From Nitrospirillum viridazoti CBAmc (lineage in GTDB: Bacteria; Pseudomonadota; Alphaproteobacteria; Azospirillales; Azospirillaceae), in contig NZ_CP022112.1 in the NCBI RefSeq assembly GCF_000730165.1, forward strand, positions 970,001-1,034,000: a DNA stretch of 64,000 nt, written 5' to 3'. Of this stretch, positions 25,838 to 34,857 are shown piece by piece (the first letter of the stretch is position 1; every line of letters begins with the position of its first letter). The position numbers and the translations under genes were made by a program. Below the pieces are notes generated by a model, which was not told where the DNA came from, searched no databases, and saw only the letters and a program-made list of their open reading frames with translations.

Positions 25838-28800
25838 CTACTTAGATTGCGGTTGAAAGATATCGAGATGCGTATTCACGCCCCGCTTAAAATCCGCCTC
25901 CATTTGCGCAGCTCCATATGAATTATGCGAGACTATATATCCACCACTCCACAATATCCAACCGTTCTCTGAGGGAGCCTCTACTGTAACACCTAGAGAA
26001 TTTGCAAGGTTCTGAGCAAAACTGGTCGCCCCTCCTTTGCCAGTTTCACATGCATACAAAATAATTTTGATGCCATTTCCTGGCTTGAATCCACCATCTC
26101 GGATTACAGCCGCCGCCTCATCAGCCGAGTAGTAAGTTCCACGCTGACTCATGACCCTCCGGGAAGAGCCATGAATACCCACAATAAAGCTGCCGTCTTG
26201 AGCTGGAACATTTCTGAAATAAGAATACTCCGCCTGGTCTTCGTTAAATAAATTCAGTTTACCAGGCTGACTCATAGCGTTTTTGGTCGCTCCCCATCCC
26301 TTGTGAGGTCCATCCGCCTTCTGGGTCAGTTGCTGGCCTGACGCCTGTGTCAGAACAGGAGCGAAGGTGTTTCCAGCTCTAATCTCAGCCTGTGAGCGGG
26401 TGTCACCCCAGGACTGCACCGACACACCGGCTGCCCTAGTGCCTCCGTCTCCACAGTCCCCATCTGACCCCCGAATGTTGGACCCCGTGCAGCTACCCGC
26501 TAGTCCCGTAGGATCAACCAGTCCTAATGGGGCGTTCCCTACATAAGCATACTGATTCAGCCCATCGGCAATCCCCGCCGGGTCCATCTGCAACCAGCGG
26601 CCTATCCCCGGCACGTAAGTGCGGTTGGGCGTCACATACAGCCCGATCTCGTCATACCGCATGCCGGCGTAGCGATACGGCGACCCCGTCTGCCCGTCCT
26701 GGGCACTCTGGCCAAATTCGTTGTAGGAGTATGTACTGATGGCTTGGCCGGCTGTGTTCAGCACGGCGATCACGCTGCCCTGGCGGTCGTGCACCACCAG
26801 CGAGCGGTTGCCACCGCCATCCACCATGCCCACCACGTCGCCGCCACCGGCTTCACCCGTGGCGGTAGACCGCACATAGCGCCGCAGCAGGTTACCGTTG
26901 ACGTCGTAATCGCCCCACTCCACCCCCAGCGCCTCGAACGTCAGCGTCGTCACGCCGTTGATCTGCTTCCAGGCCCGCCCGCCCTCGGGATAATACCCCA
27001 TGGTCTGTACCGTCGCCCCTTGCTGGAAGCGCGTCAGCATGTTGCGGCTGTCGTAAGCCATGGTCGTCAGACTACCCGCCGCGGTCAGGTTGCCCCGGCC
27101 GTCGTAGGTGTAGTTGTTATTGTTCACACTGGGGTAGCCATTGATGGAGTTGGCCGTGCCGTAGTTTTGCGATGCCCCTACCGTCGACAGGAAGGCGTCG
27201 TTATCGACAGCCGTGGTGATCAATTGGCCGACGACGTCATAGCCGTAGCTGTAGTTCGCCCCGCCCCCATTCCAACCGGCCCCCAGGAAGGTCAGGCGAC
27301 TGGCGTTGTCGTAACCGTAGCTGTTCGTCATCACCGCGGCCCCTTGATAACCGCGCCACGTCCCTGTCTTCCGGCTCAACGTGTCATAGCCATACCCGAT
27401 CCACGTGAAGCCTCCCTCGCTCACCCCGGTTACCCGCGCCAGGCCGTCATAACTCCATGTCACCGTCGACCCGTCCGGCCACCGTGCCGATGTCCGGTTC
27501 CCCGCCGCGTCATACCCGAATTGCATCGTCAGGCCGACAGGCCCCGCCCCCGGACGCGGCACATAGGTCGTCGCCGTCATCAGATGGTTCGCGCCATCAT
27601 ACCCCAGCGACCGGCCCGACGAGCCATCCGACGTCGTCTGCTGGCGCAGGCGGCCAATCAGGTCATACCCCAGCGTCACCGTCGGCAGGTTAGCCCGCGC
27701 CACCGTCACCAGCCGGTTGGCCGCATCATAGCTCATCGTCGCCCCGGTCCCGTCCCGCAGGTGCAGGGCCGTCTGGTTGTCGTTCGCGTCGTAATCATAC
27801 CCGTCCGCCGCGTTGTCCGGATAGACCAGCCACGCCACCCGCCCGAACCCATCATAGACGTAGCTCAGCACATTGCCGCGAGGGTCCGTGATCGTCGATA
27901 CCAGGCCATCGGCGTCATAGGTGTAAGCGGCGGACACCTGCTCCACCGCCGTACCAACCGCGCGGTGCTCCCGTACCTTCTGACCCGCGGCGTCATAGTC
28001 CGTCACGCTGACACGGCCCAGCGGGTCTGCCGTCCGCACCAAGCGGTCAGCCGCGTCATAGCCGTAGGTCGTCACCTGCCCCGCCGGATCCGTAACCGTC
28101 GCCTTCTGGCCTGTCGCCGTGTAGGTGGTGGAGACCGTCGACCACTGGGTATGTCCAGCGTCCTTCGCCTGACGCTCGTACAGCACCCAGCCATTGGCGT
28201 TATAGGACCATTCCGTCCGCGCACCCTCCGGCAAATCCACCGAGATGGGGCGGCCGTTGGCATCATAGGTGGTGGTGGCGGTCTTGCCCCGGGGGTCGGT
28301 CACCGTGGTCGCCTGGCCCTGGGCGTCATAGCCGAAGGTCGAGGTGATGCGCGCGGCGCCGGAATCCACGATCTCCTGCGTCGGGCTGCCATTCACGCCG
28401 TCATAGCTGAAATCCGTCAACATCCCCGTGGCGTTCTGGGTCCGCGTCATGCGGCCCAGGGTGTCGTACCAGAAAGATGTGGTGGGGCGCGTCGTCGACG
28501 TGGTGATGCCGTTGGTCGAATCCGCGATGGGCGCGCCGTACATGTTCGACAGCACGCTGGTGTTCCCGTCGTAGTTCAAGTCCGTGGCGTTGCCTCTAGC
28601 ATCCACGATGTGCATGGGCTTGGCGAAGTTCGGGTGCCAATCGACATGTACATGCGTCGTGCCCAGGGATGAGCCGGGACGCGCCACCCGCCACATGTCG
28701 GTGGTGTTGTTGCGCGCGTCATAGGCGAAGGTCTGCTTGCCGCCGGCGGGATAGTCGTACTCCGTCACGCGGCCGCGGCCGTCATATAAGGCAGTCGTCG

Positions 28801-31800
28801 TCCGCCCCACCTCGTCAGTATAGCGGAAGGGCATGCCGTAGGTGTCGTACATCACCTCGTACCGGCCGCCGACGGGATCCGTCCGAAAGCCGCGAATGCC
28901 GTTGGCGATGCGGAAACCCCACCATCCACGGTCCCCGACCTGCAGATTTTCCGCATCCATGACCCACACCACCCGCTGCAGCGTATCATAATCGTATTGC
29001 AGGAAGGGCGTGTTGGGCGTTGCTGGGTAATAAACCTGGTCCAGAAGATAGCGATTGCCCGCATATCGGGCGTTTATTTTATAGACGTCCCAGTTTGTAC
29101 CGGTGACCGTCACCGTACCGGTGCCGTCAGTGGCGCCTCGCACGATGGTGACTTGGCGGAAATCACCACCCGACAAATTATTATTGAAACCGGTATCGCC
29201 GCTGTTGGTGAAGTTGATCTGACGGCCCAGGTTGTTGGACACCGACAGCAGTTCCGGCACGCCGCGGCTGCCTGACCCGTTGTCGTAAGTCAGGTTGATG
29301 GTCACCCCTTGCGGGAAGGTCCATTTCTCCAGCCGAAATCCCTTCATGCTGGCGCAGGTGGCCTCGTCCCCCCTGTAGAGGAAGTTCCACTGGTTGAATA
29401 TTTGGGTATCGGCTTGCGGACCGGTCACCCGGATCGACATGCCGGTGCTGTCCCAGCCGCGCGTCTGCGGTTGGGTCGATTGTGCGGTGACGTTCAGGCA
29501 GTCGGTGTTGCGATAGGCCACGCGATTGCCGATCACGGCGGCGGTAGCAGCAGCACCCGCGCCAGGGCTGACCCAATTGCCGTCGATCAGGTGCACGAAC
29601 TGCTGGGTGCTGGTTCCCACATTGGTGGTGACGACATTGCCGGTCATTTGGCTGAGCCACCAAGCGGCGGCCAAGGGGCCGGCTACCTCGCGCTGTGCGC
29701 TGGGGCTGGCCGTATAAACGTCCTGCATGGCGGCAAAGGCGCTGATTGTGGTGGCTGCCGCGCGAAGGTCGCCATCCTGCATCATCTCTAGCGCGCTGGA
29801 GGAGATGGAGGCCATGTTGTTCCAATTGGTGGTCCACGGCGCCTGCGGCTGGGTATGGACGGTCGGTCCGAAAAGGGTGGGCGTCTTCTCACCGCCGCGC
29901 CAGATCACTTGCGCACTTAGCTGGTAAGGAAACTTGCCGCTGCCCACCGTCAGGTTGACGGGAACGGTATAAGACAGCCCACCGGACTTGAGATCCACAC
30001 CCATGGCCTTGGAACGATCGACGAAGCGCGCCTTCAGCACGTCGGCCGCCTGCGAGGGATCATACTGCGCCTGGTGCTCAGCCTGGACGCCGCCGCCGCC
30101 GCCCTTGGAATTGGTCGTCGGCCCCACCAGGATGTGGGCGATCTCCACCGGGTCGCCATTGCCGTTGTAACGGGTCGCCACCAGGGCGCCGCCACGCTGC
30201 TCGCTGGGGCGATGGATGTAAGTCGTGGTGTTGCCGGTGACCTGGGGCACGAACGCACCGGCGCGGCCGCCCGGCCCGAGGAAGGCCTCCTCAGAACCCA
30301 CGACCTTGAAGCCAGCATTGGTGTAATTGACGATGGCTGTGGACAAGGCGTTAGCACGTTGACTGGCCTCGGCACTTCCGATGACGACATTATAGGCACC
30401 GTGCTGGCCGGTGCTGCTGGCATAGGCTGATACCGCCTGGCCCTCCACCTTGGCCAGGGCCAAGGACTGACTGCCATTGGTGTTGTCATAATAATAGAAG
30501 CGGCGGCCGCCAACATTGGACGGATCCTCCCCGTCTGCGGGCGGCGCGTTGCCCCAGGAGAAGCGGGTGGCCGTGGAACTGGTATCCGGCAGGTCCGACA
30601 CCTGGGCCACGGCGGCCGATTCCAGCGACTCCAGCGTCGCGGCGATGGCATGCAGACCGGCGCGGCGGCGCGGGGCATCCGCCGTCCTGCTGGTCAAGCT
30701 AATACCTGATTCGACATCAATACGGTCGAAATTGTCGGAGATTGAATAGTATAGCTGGTTGGTGCTCGACTGTTTGTCGTTGTCGACGACGTTGATTTGG
30801 TTGTCCGCGGCGACCACGCCGAGGGAATGATGATGGCCATAGACGGACTTGGCGATGGCCGCATGCAGAGAAGCCGCCTTGGCCGACTGCACGACCCAAG
30901 TGGCGGCTAGTTGCTCACGCACACCATCACCGGCGCTGGTGAAAAATTCGTTGCCACACGCGTCGCATCCGAAGCGGGGCACAGTGGGCACGGACTTATC
31001 CGGGCGGGAACCCCATTTGTCGAGTATGCCTTTGCTGCTGACATCGCCCCAGGCATGGACGATGGTGAAGGGCGTCAGGACCTTAACTGGGCGAGTGACC
31101 ACCGCATCCATGTAAGTGCCGTAGGCGTTGCTGCTGCCATCGGCCGCGGCGGCGTAAGGATGATTGGCTGTCAAACTGATGGTGGCGTCCTGGCGGTACG
31201 CAATCTTGTCGTCGGTTGAGGTGCTGGTCGCCAACACCTGGGCGGTACCGAACTCATCCACCAGCTTCAGCGTGCCCGTGAAGTTATTGAGACTGTCCAC
31301 ATTGGTGCCAGGTCCGGTGAAATTGGTGTCATAGATCAGCTTGCGGCCATAGATCTCGTCCACGAACAGGGTTACGTCGGCCATCGTGACGGTACTGAGC
31401 GTACCGCTCGCCATGTTGGCGACTGGCCTGGAAATCTGCACCCGCAGGCTGGTGCGGTATTGGTCGGGAACATTGAAGGTCCAAGTATGGGTAGCTGTCG
31501 CCCCGTAGGGCAGCGAGGTCTGCCGCACCGGCCCTTCCTGGCGCACGATGATTCCGCCGCCGACCACATCCTGAATGTGCGCGCCCGGCATGGTGTTGAC
31601 GGTATTCAGCAGATTCTGAGCATAAGCCTTCATGAATAAGCTGAGAGCACCACTATAAAGCTGGCGAACATAGGGGACGCCATTCGCCGACCCGGTCTCA
31701 AACGGCGTGCCCGCGCCGCCGGTTGTCGTCTGGGATAGCAACTGCCCGGGCTGCATGGCCGCCGCCCCGGCCACGTCGATACCGGACTTCCAGGAGTAGG

Positions 31801-32440
31801 CTTTATAGCTGGGATCGAACAGATAGGTTCCGCCGGCCACATTGGCGGAGACCCACACGTGGGCCATCTGCACGGAGGTGACGGACGCGCCACCATAGTT
31901 GCAATCGGCGTTCACGCCACCATTGATCGCGGCCGGGATGCCGCCGCTGGACAGCAATTGGCAAGCGGCATTGGCGTTGGTGATGCCCGTCCAATCATAG
32001 AACTGCTGTCCATTCAGGGTGATGGTCCCCGCCTGATAATTGGCGGTATAGCCCGACTGGCGCAGCAACTCGATCATCAGCGCCGCTTGATCGAAGGGTG
32101 TGCCAGCCCGATCCACCAAGGCGCCCATGGCCCCCTTCTGCAGGCCGTAGAGGAAGGTGGTGTCAATGTTGTTGCGGACGTAATCGTAGATCAGGTCCGG
32201 ATCGTTACGCAGCGCAAGCGCCAGCTCGACAAGCTCGTTGGGCCGCGTGCCGACACCAAGACTGTTCGTCCAGCCGGTATTTGAACCGTAATACCCCTCG
32301 GCCACCGAAGGCGACAGCAAGGCCGCCGTACCGATCTTGACGGAAGGCAAAGGGTCAGCTCGGGATGGAAGTGATATTAAAGAAATCCCCGCAATAGCGG
32401 AAATTAAGACCTTGGACACGAGCGACAATTTCTTAAACAT
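25838..32440 (-). CDS. Giant exported Rhs/YD-repeat protein with transglutaminase-like N-terminus and putative cysteine-peptidase-like C-terminus
   Basis: The ATG at 32440 gives 2200 residues; a TTG lies one codon earlier. A Sec signal peptide ends SRA near residue 28. Residues ~80-215 resemble the transglutaminase-like module often heading YD-repeat proteins (DLIYDYVRNNIDTTFLYG, GTPFDQAALMIELLRQSGY, AHVWVSANVAGGTYLFDPSY); the His and Asp are present, but Asp-Gln stands where Cys would be. YD repeats dominate from about residue 1190 to 1890. The Rhs core follows (YAGMRYDEIGLY, then GRWLQMDPAG, then LNQYAYVGNAPLGLVDPTGL). After it come ~219 variable residues with FIVGIHG (His near 2090) and IKIILYACETG (Cys near 2131). 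Such Rhs C-termini are usually toxins. The Sel1 gene follows directly. Confidence 0.85.
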   Translation of the reverse strand: MFKKLSLVSKVLISAIAGISLISLPSRADPLPSVKIGTAALLSPSVAEGYYGSNTGWTNSLGVGTRPNELVELALALRNDPDLIYDYVRNNIDTTFLYGLQKGAMGALVDRAGTPFDQAALMIELLRQSGYTANYQAGTITLNGQQFYDWTGITNANAACQLLSSGGIPAAINGGVNADCNYGGASVTSVQMAHVWVSANVAGGTYLFDPSYKAYSWKSGIDVAGAAAMQPGQLLSQTTTGGAGTPFETGSANGVPYVRQLYSGALSLFMKAYAQNLLNTVNTMPGAHIQDVVGGGIIVRQEGPVRQTSLPYGATATHTWTFNVPDQYRTSLRVQISRPVANMASGTLSTVTMADVTLFVDEIYGRKLIYDTNFTGPGTNVDSLNNFTGTLKLVDEFGTAQVLATSTSTDDKIAYRQDATISLTANHPYAAAADGSSNAYGTYMDAVVTRPVKVLTPFTIVHAWGDVSSKGILDKWGSRPDKSVPTVPRFGCDACGNEFFTSAGDGVREQLAATWVVQSAKAASLHAAIAKSVYGHHHSLGVVAADNQINVVDNDKQSSTNQLYYSISDNFDRIDVESGISLTSRTADAPRRRAGLHAIAATLESLESAAVAQVSDLPDTSSTATRFSWGNAPPADGEDPSNVGGRRFYYYDNTNGSQSLALAKVEGQAVSAYASSTGQHGAYNVVIGSAEASQRANALSTAIVNYTNAGFKVVGSEEAFLGPGGRAGAFVPQVTGNTTTYIHRPSEQRGGALVATRYNGNGDPVEIAHILVGPTTNSKGGGGGVQAEHQAQYDPSQAADVLKARFVDRSKAMGVDLKSGGLSYTVPVNLTVGSGKFPYQLSAQVIWRGGEKTPTLFGPTVHTQPQAPWTTNWNNMASISSSALEMMQDGDLRAAATTISAFAAMQDVYTASPSAQREVAGPLAAAWWLSQMTGNVVTTNVGTSTQQFVHLIDGNWVSPGAGAAATAAVIGNRVAYRNTDCLNVTAQSTQPQTRGWDSTGMSIRVTGPQADTQIFNQWNFLYRGDEATCASMKGFRLEKWTFPQGVTINLTYDNGSGSRGVPELLSVSNNLGRQINFTNSGDTGFNNNLSGGDFRQVTIVRGATDGTGTVTVTGTNWDVYKINARYAGNRYLLDQVYYPATPNTPFLQYDYDTLQRVVWVMDAENLQVGDRGWWGFRIANGIRGFRTDPVGGRYEVMYDTYGMPFRYTDEVGRTTTALYDGRGRVTEYDYPAGGKQTFAYDARNNTTDMWRVARPGSSLGTTHVHVDWHPNFAKPMHIVDARGNATDLNYDGNTSVLSNMYGAPIADSTNGITTSTTRPTTSFWYDTLGRMTRTQNATGMLTDFSYDGVNGSPTQEIVDSGAARITSTFGYDAQGQATTVTDPRGKTATTTYDANGRPISVDLPEGARTEWSYNANGWVLYERQAKDAGHTQWSTVSTTYTATGQKATVTDPAGQVTTYGYDAADRLVRTADPLGRVSVTDYDAAGQKVREHRAVGTAVEQVSAAYTYDADGLVSTITDPRGNVLSYVYDGFGRVAWLVYPDNAADGYDYDANDNQTALHLRDGTGATMSYDAANRLVTVARANLPTVTLGYDLIGRLRQQTTSDGSSGRSLGYDGANHLMTATTYVPRPGAGPVGLTMQFGYDAAGNRTSARWPDGSTVTWSYDGLARVTGVSEGGFTWIGYGYDTLSRKTGTWRGYQGAAVMTNSYGYDNASRLTFLGAGWNGGGANYSYGYDVVGQLITTAVDNDAFLSTVGASQNYGTANSINGYPSVNNNNYTYDGRGNLTAAGSLTTMAYDSRNMLTRFQQGATVQTMGYYPEGGRAWKQINGVTTLTFEALGVEWGDYDVNGNLLRRYVRSTATGEAGGGDVVGMVDGGGNRSLVVHDRQGSVIAVLNTAGQAISTYSYNEFGQSAQDGQTGSPYRYAGMRYDEIGLYVTPNRTYVPGIGRWLQMDPAGIADGLNQYAYVGNAPLGLVDPTGLAGSCTGSNIRGSDGDCGDGGTRAAGVSVQSWGDTRSQAEIRAGNTFAPVLTQASGQQLTQKADGPHKGWGATKNAMSQPGKLNLFNEDQAEYSYFRNVPAQDGSFIVGIHGSSRRVMSQRGTYYSADEAAAVIRDGGFKPGNGIKIILYACETGKGGATSFAQNLANSLGVTVEAPSENGWILWSGGYIVSHNSYGAAQMEADFKRGVNTHLDIFQPQSK

Positions 32441-32785
32441 CAACGCCCCACGTTATTTTCTTTGTCTTGTTTTAATTCAAAGCATGGATAAAATTATCGC
32501 GTAAACCTTACATGCTCCGCGACCCGCCCCAAAACGACCCCGAGGGCCGCGTAAGCCTTTCAGCTTACCCCTATGATGCACGATAGCCTGCAAAGCCGCA
32601 TCTTTTCAATGGCGACGAGAACATCTCACGACACTTGATATTCGATTGACGGTGCCTCCGTGGATGTGGCCATATCTAAGGGAGGCATACTGATAGGGAT
32701 CACACGCGCGTCCATACATCCTTCGCACAGTTCCGTGAAGTATTTTAAACTTGACGCGCTCAATATTGAGATCAAAGGCCCCACA
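32441..32785. other. Divergent promoter region between the rhs gene and the mini YD-repeat gene
   Basis: The gap is 345 bases and AT-richer near both gene starts. A short frame on the plus strand extends the mini gene upstream to 32660, but it lacks a signal peptide in that form. I see no strong inverted repeat or clear -35/-10 pair. It must hold both divergent promoters. Confidence 0.5.
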
Positions 32786-33103
32786 ATGAAGCGTATTGAA
32801 AAGCAGCAAATCGCCCCCTTCCGCCTCTTGCATACATATGCGTTTGTTTTCGCCCTTTCCTGTCTGGCCATACCCGCCAGCGCCGGCTCCATCACCTATA
32901 CATACGATGCGCTGGGCCGGGTGATCAAAAGCACCGCATCGAATGGCGCCACAATACAGTACAGCTATGATGCTGCGGGAAACCGCACTACCGTGTCTGC
33001 GACAGGCACGACAGAACCCACCGTAGGCAGTGCAGTCGGCAGCCCGGTGATTGTGCTGCCTTTGCTGGGTGGATTCGTCTTACCTCTTCCCAAACCCTGG
33101 TGA
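32786..33103 (+). CDS. Miniature exported YD-repeat protein
   Basis: The ATG at 32786 gives 105 residues. The signal peptide (HTYAFVFALSCLAIPASA) ends near residue 31. Two YD/Rhs repeats follow at once: GSITYTYDALGRVIKSTASN, then GATIQYSYDAAGNRTTVSAT. The C-terminus is hydrophobic and ends LLGGFVLPLPKPW. It lies divergent to the giant rhs gene. It could be an orphan fragment or a companion of the rhs system; the neat signal-plus-two-repeats layout argues for a maintained gene. Confidence 0.65.
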   Translation: MKRIEKQQIAPFRLLHTYAFVFALSCLAIPASAGSITYTYDALGRVIKSTASNGATIQYSYDAAGNRTTVSATGTTEPTVGSAVGSPVIVLPLLGGFVLPLPKPW

Positions 33104-33267
33104 ACAACACGACTACCGCGCCCATGGCGCAATAGTCGGCTAAGCTGGATATCTCAATGCAAATTGCTGCACGGAGCGCAACTTCTACTTAAATCTTTTA
33201 ACGCAACAAGTCATTGATTGACGAAAAAAATACATTCCTTATAGTCCATGCGGGCAAAGAACAATCT

Positions 33268-33627
33268 ATGGCGGGCCAACAAATGCTAAAGAAAGTATGC
33301 GACCGTATCGCAGCATGCGTTGCAGTGGTCGCTTCGATGATATCCGGGCCATCTTTTGCAGAACCAACAGGAACACCGGCAAATGTGACCTTGGTTCGGG
33401 TTTACGACAACGGCCAGTACTCATTCGCATTGCTCTATATTAACAATCCAGATCTATGCGGCACCGGCACGTTCACCATACCGCTGGACACTCCCGCTGG
33501 CCCGGGGATGTTGAGTATTGCTATGACCGCAATGACCACCCAAAAGCTTGTGAAAGTTGAAGTCTCCAATGTTACCGGCTGCCAAGGCCAGGGCTCGCGC
33601 CTACAGTCCATTTATCTGCTGCCATGA
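33268..33627 (+). CDS. Small secreted two-cysteine protein (family member 3)
   Basis: The ATG at 33268 gives 119 residues (an ATG at 33283 is also possible). The signal peptide (RIAACVAVVASMISGPSFA) ends near residue 31. The mature part has VTLVRVYDNGQYSFALLYIN, then DLCGTGTFTIPLDTPAGPGM, then LVKVEVSNVTGCQG and a final QSIYLLP. The Cys residues are 41 positions apart, as in the members at 20505 and 33982. This pattern (Cys, strand, Leu-rich helix, Val-rich strand, Cys, strand) is common to a broad group of small secreted proteins, of which DUF5992 may be one, recalled and not checked. Confidence 0.7.
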   Translation: MAGQQMLKKVCDRIAACVAVVASMISGPSFAEPTGTPANVTLVRVYDNGQYSFALLYINNPDLCGTGTFTIPLDTPAGPGMLSIAMTAMTTQKLVKVEVSNVTGCQGQGSRLQSIYLLP

Positions 33628-33769
33628 GCAGGATATTTATTACAAAAAATGAGTGCCATGAATGCCGCCAGGATTAGCAACGTCAATGGCGTACATGCAC
33701 GTCTCTTCGACGTGAATATTTTATAATCTCCTGTGAAAAATCACCAAGCCGTTGGCGACCTACGGCCTA

Positions 33770-33892
33770 CGCCGCATGGCCCCCCGACCGCTCCTCCCTG
33801 ACCCGCTGGCGTCAGCGCATAGGCGAGGAGCGGCTGGCAGCGCTGATCTAGCCTGGATAATTCACCACCCCGATGGAGTGCGCCCCTTGGGG
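33770..33892 (+). pseudogene. Two transposon relics: IS5-type scrap and solo IS3 end
   Basis: The plus strand at about 33779-33850 reads DRSSLTRWRQRIGEERLAAL before a stop. This is a conserved N-terminal segment of IS5-type transposases, here only about 20 codons long. About 25 bases later, at 33874-33892, lies a copy of the terminal repeat of the IS3 element at 17099-18350 (19 bases identical, TGGAGTGCG then CCCCTTGGGG). Neither piece is functional. They show past insertions between secreted-protein genes. Confidence 0.6.
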
Positions 33893-33981
33893 GACGGGGC
33901 TTGGGCTTCGACAGGAGGATGGCCCGGTGAGAAAGCTACCGGGCCGTCACTGATTTGTCCTGAATGGCTCAGGTTCGAAAG

Positions 33982-34338
33982 TCAGGGATTCTGATAGATG
34001 ATGTATTGGACATCTTCAGAATCCCCCCAGGTATTGCACGTACCCAGCCCGAAAACCTGCACCTTCAGGTGAAGGGCAAAGGCTGTGGTGAGGGCGCTCA
34101 TCAGCGCCTGCCCGCCTGGGTTGGCTGCATTAACGGCATAGCGGGCGTTGAAGGTCGCGCAGCCGGGGGCCGAGTTCCTCGCTCCATCCGACCTAAAAAT
34201 GTACACGCCATTGTTCACAACGTTGACGTCCAGGATATAGCCGTAGTCAGACCAGCCAGCCTGCGCTGGCATCGGCGACAGGACACCAGCGAAGAGAATT
34301 CCTAAGAATGAAATCGCCACAACTTTTGAGATAGTCAT
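33982..34338 (-). CDS. Small secreted two-cysteine protein (family member 4)
   Basis: This 118-residue protein starts at the ATG at 34338. The signal peptide (VVAISFLGILFAGVLSPMP) ends AQA near residue 27. The mature sequence GWSDYGYILDVNVVNNGVYI, then PGCATFNARYAVNAANPGGQ, then ALMSALTTAFALHLKVQVFG, then TCNTWGDSEDVQYIIYQ is the closest relative of the gene at 20505. The Cys are 41 positions apart, and CNTW-DSEDV is shared exactly. Probably periplasmic or secreted. Function unknown. Confidence 0.75.
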   Translation of the reverse strand: MTISKVVAISFLGILFAGVLSPMPAQAGWSDYGYILDVNVVNNGVYIFRSDGARNSAPGCATFNARYAVNAANPGGQALMSALTTAFALHLKVQVFGLGTCNTWGDSEDVQYIIYQNP

Positions 34339-34857
34339 TTAGTCGCCAACATAATGTTAGAATTGTCAGATAACGTTAAGGCCATTGTGGGGCTGACACA
34401 ATTTGAAAATTAGTCGCCTATGAATAATCCCCCAAGCCTCTGATGAGCTGCGGTTTTCGTGCTGGGTCAATAATTGGATTTGCAGGAAAGCGGGGCTTGA
34501 TCTCGGCTTTCCTGCGATTTGAGATCCCCTTTTGGGCGTTAAAATACGCCGTAAACGCAGATGAAAATGTCTAGCTAAGGAACATTTCGGATTTTGACAG
34601 TACCTGGCTGGGGTGCTGCCAAGCCTATTGGATTTCCCTCAATACGGATTCCGGGAAAGCGATGTACTCCGCCATACTGTCCGCAGCCATGACGCATACA
34701 CCCATATTTTTATATGGGCCAAAGACGGGCGGAGCCACCGTTTAAGTGGGGCAGTTTTAACAGGCCGGAATGATTTCCTTTTGAATTTGATTAATATTTA
34801 TTCAAATGCCATAGTGGCTTCGGTCTGCAAATAGAATCGTCAGGCGGAAGATCTGAA
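34339..34857. other. AT-rich intergenic region with one strong hairpin
   Basis: These 519 bases hold no convincing gene; a 73-codon frame at 34613-34834 has no family features. A 10-bp perfect stem (34482-34491 with 34506-34515, GCAGGAAAGC type, 14-base loop) stands out. The surrounding sequence could be an old insertion-sequence end. Promoters for the divergent secreted-protein genes at 33982-34338 and 34858-35211 should lie here. Confidence 0.45.

Noticed and set aside
26744-28672. 642-codon plus-strand open frame inside the rhs gene
   Set aside because: It is rich in Arg/His/Pro without any domain and lies wholly opposite the YD repeats. The repeated codon pattern and GC content create it.
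26900-28800. Possible CRISPR-like or tandem DNA repeats
   Set aside because: The regular pattern comes from YD protein repeats (TATGAC-type codons). Units vary in length and sequence and there are no spacers.
34613-34834. 73-codon plus-strand frame before the fifth secreted-protein gene
   Set aside because: No signal peptide, motif or ribosome site; AT-rich intergenic sequence easily gives such frames.
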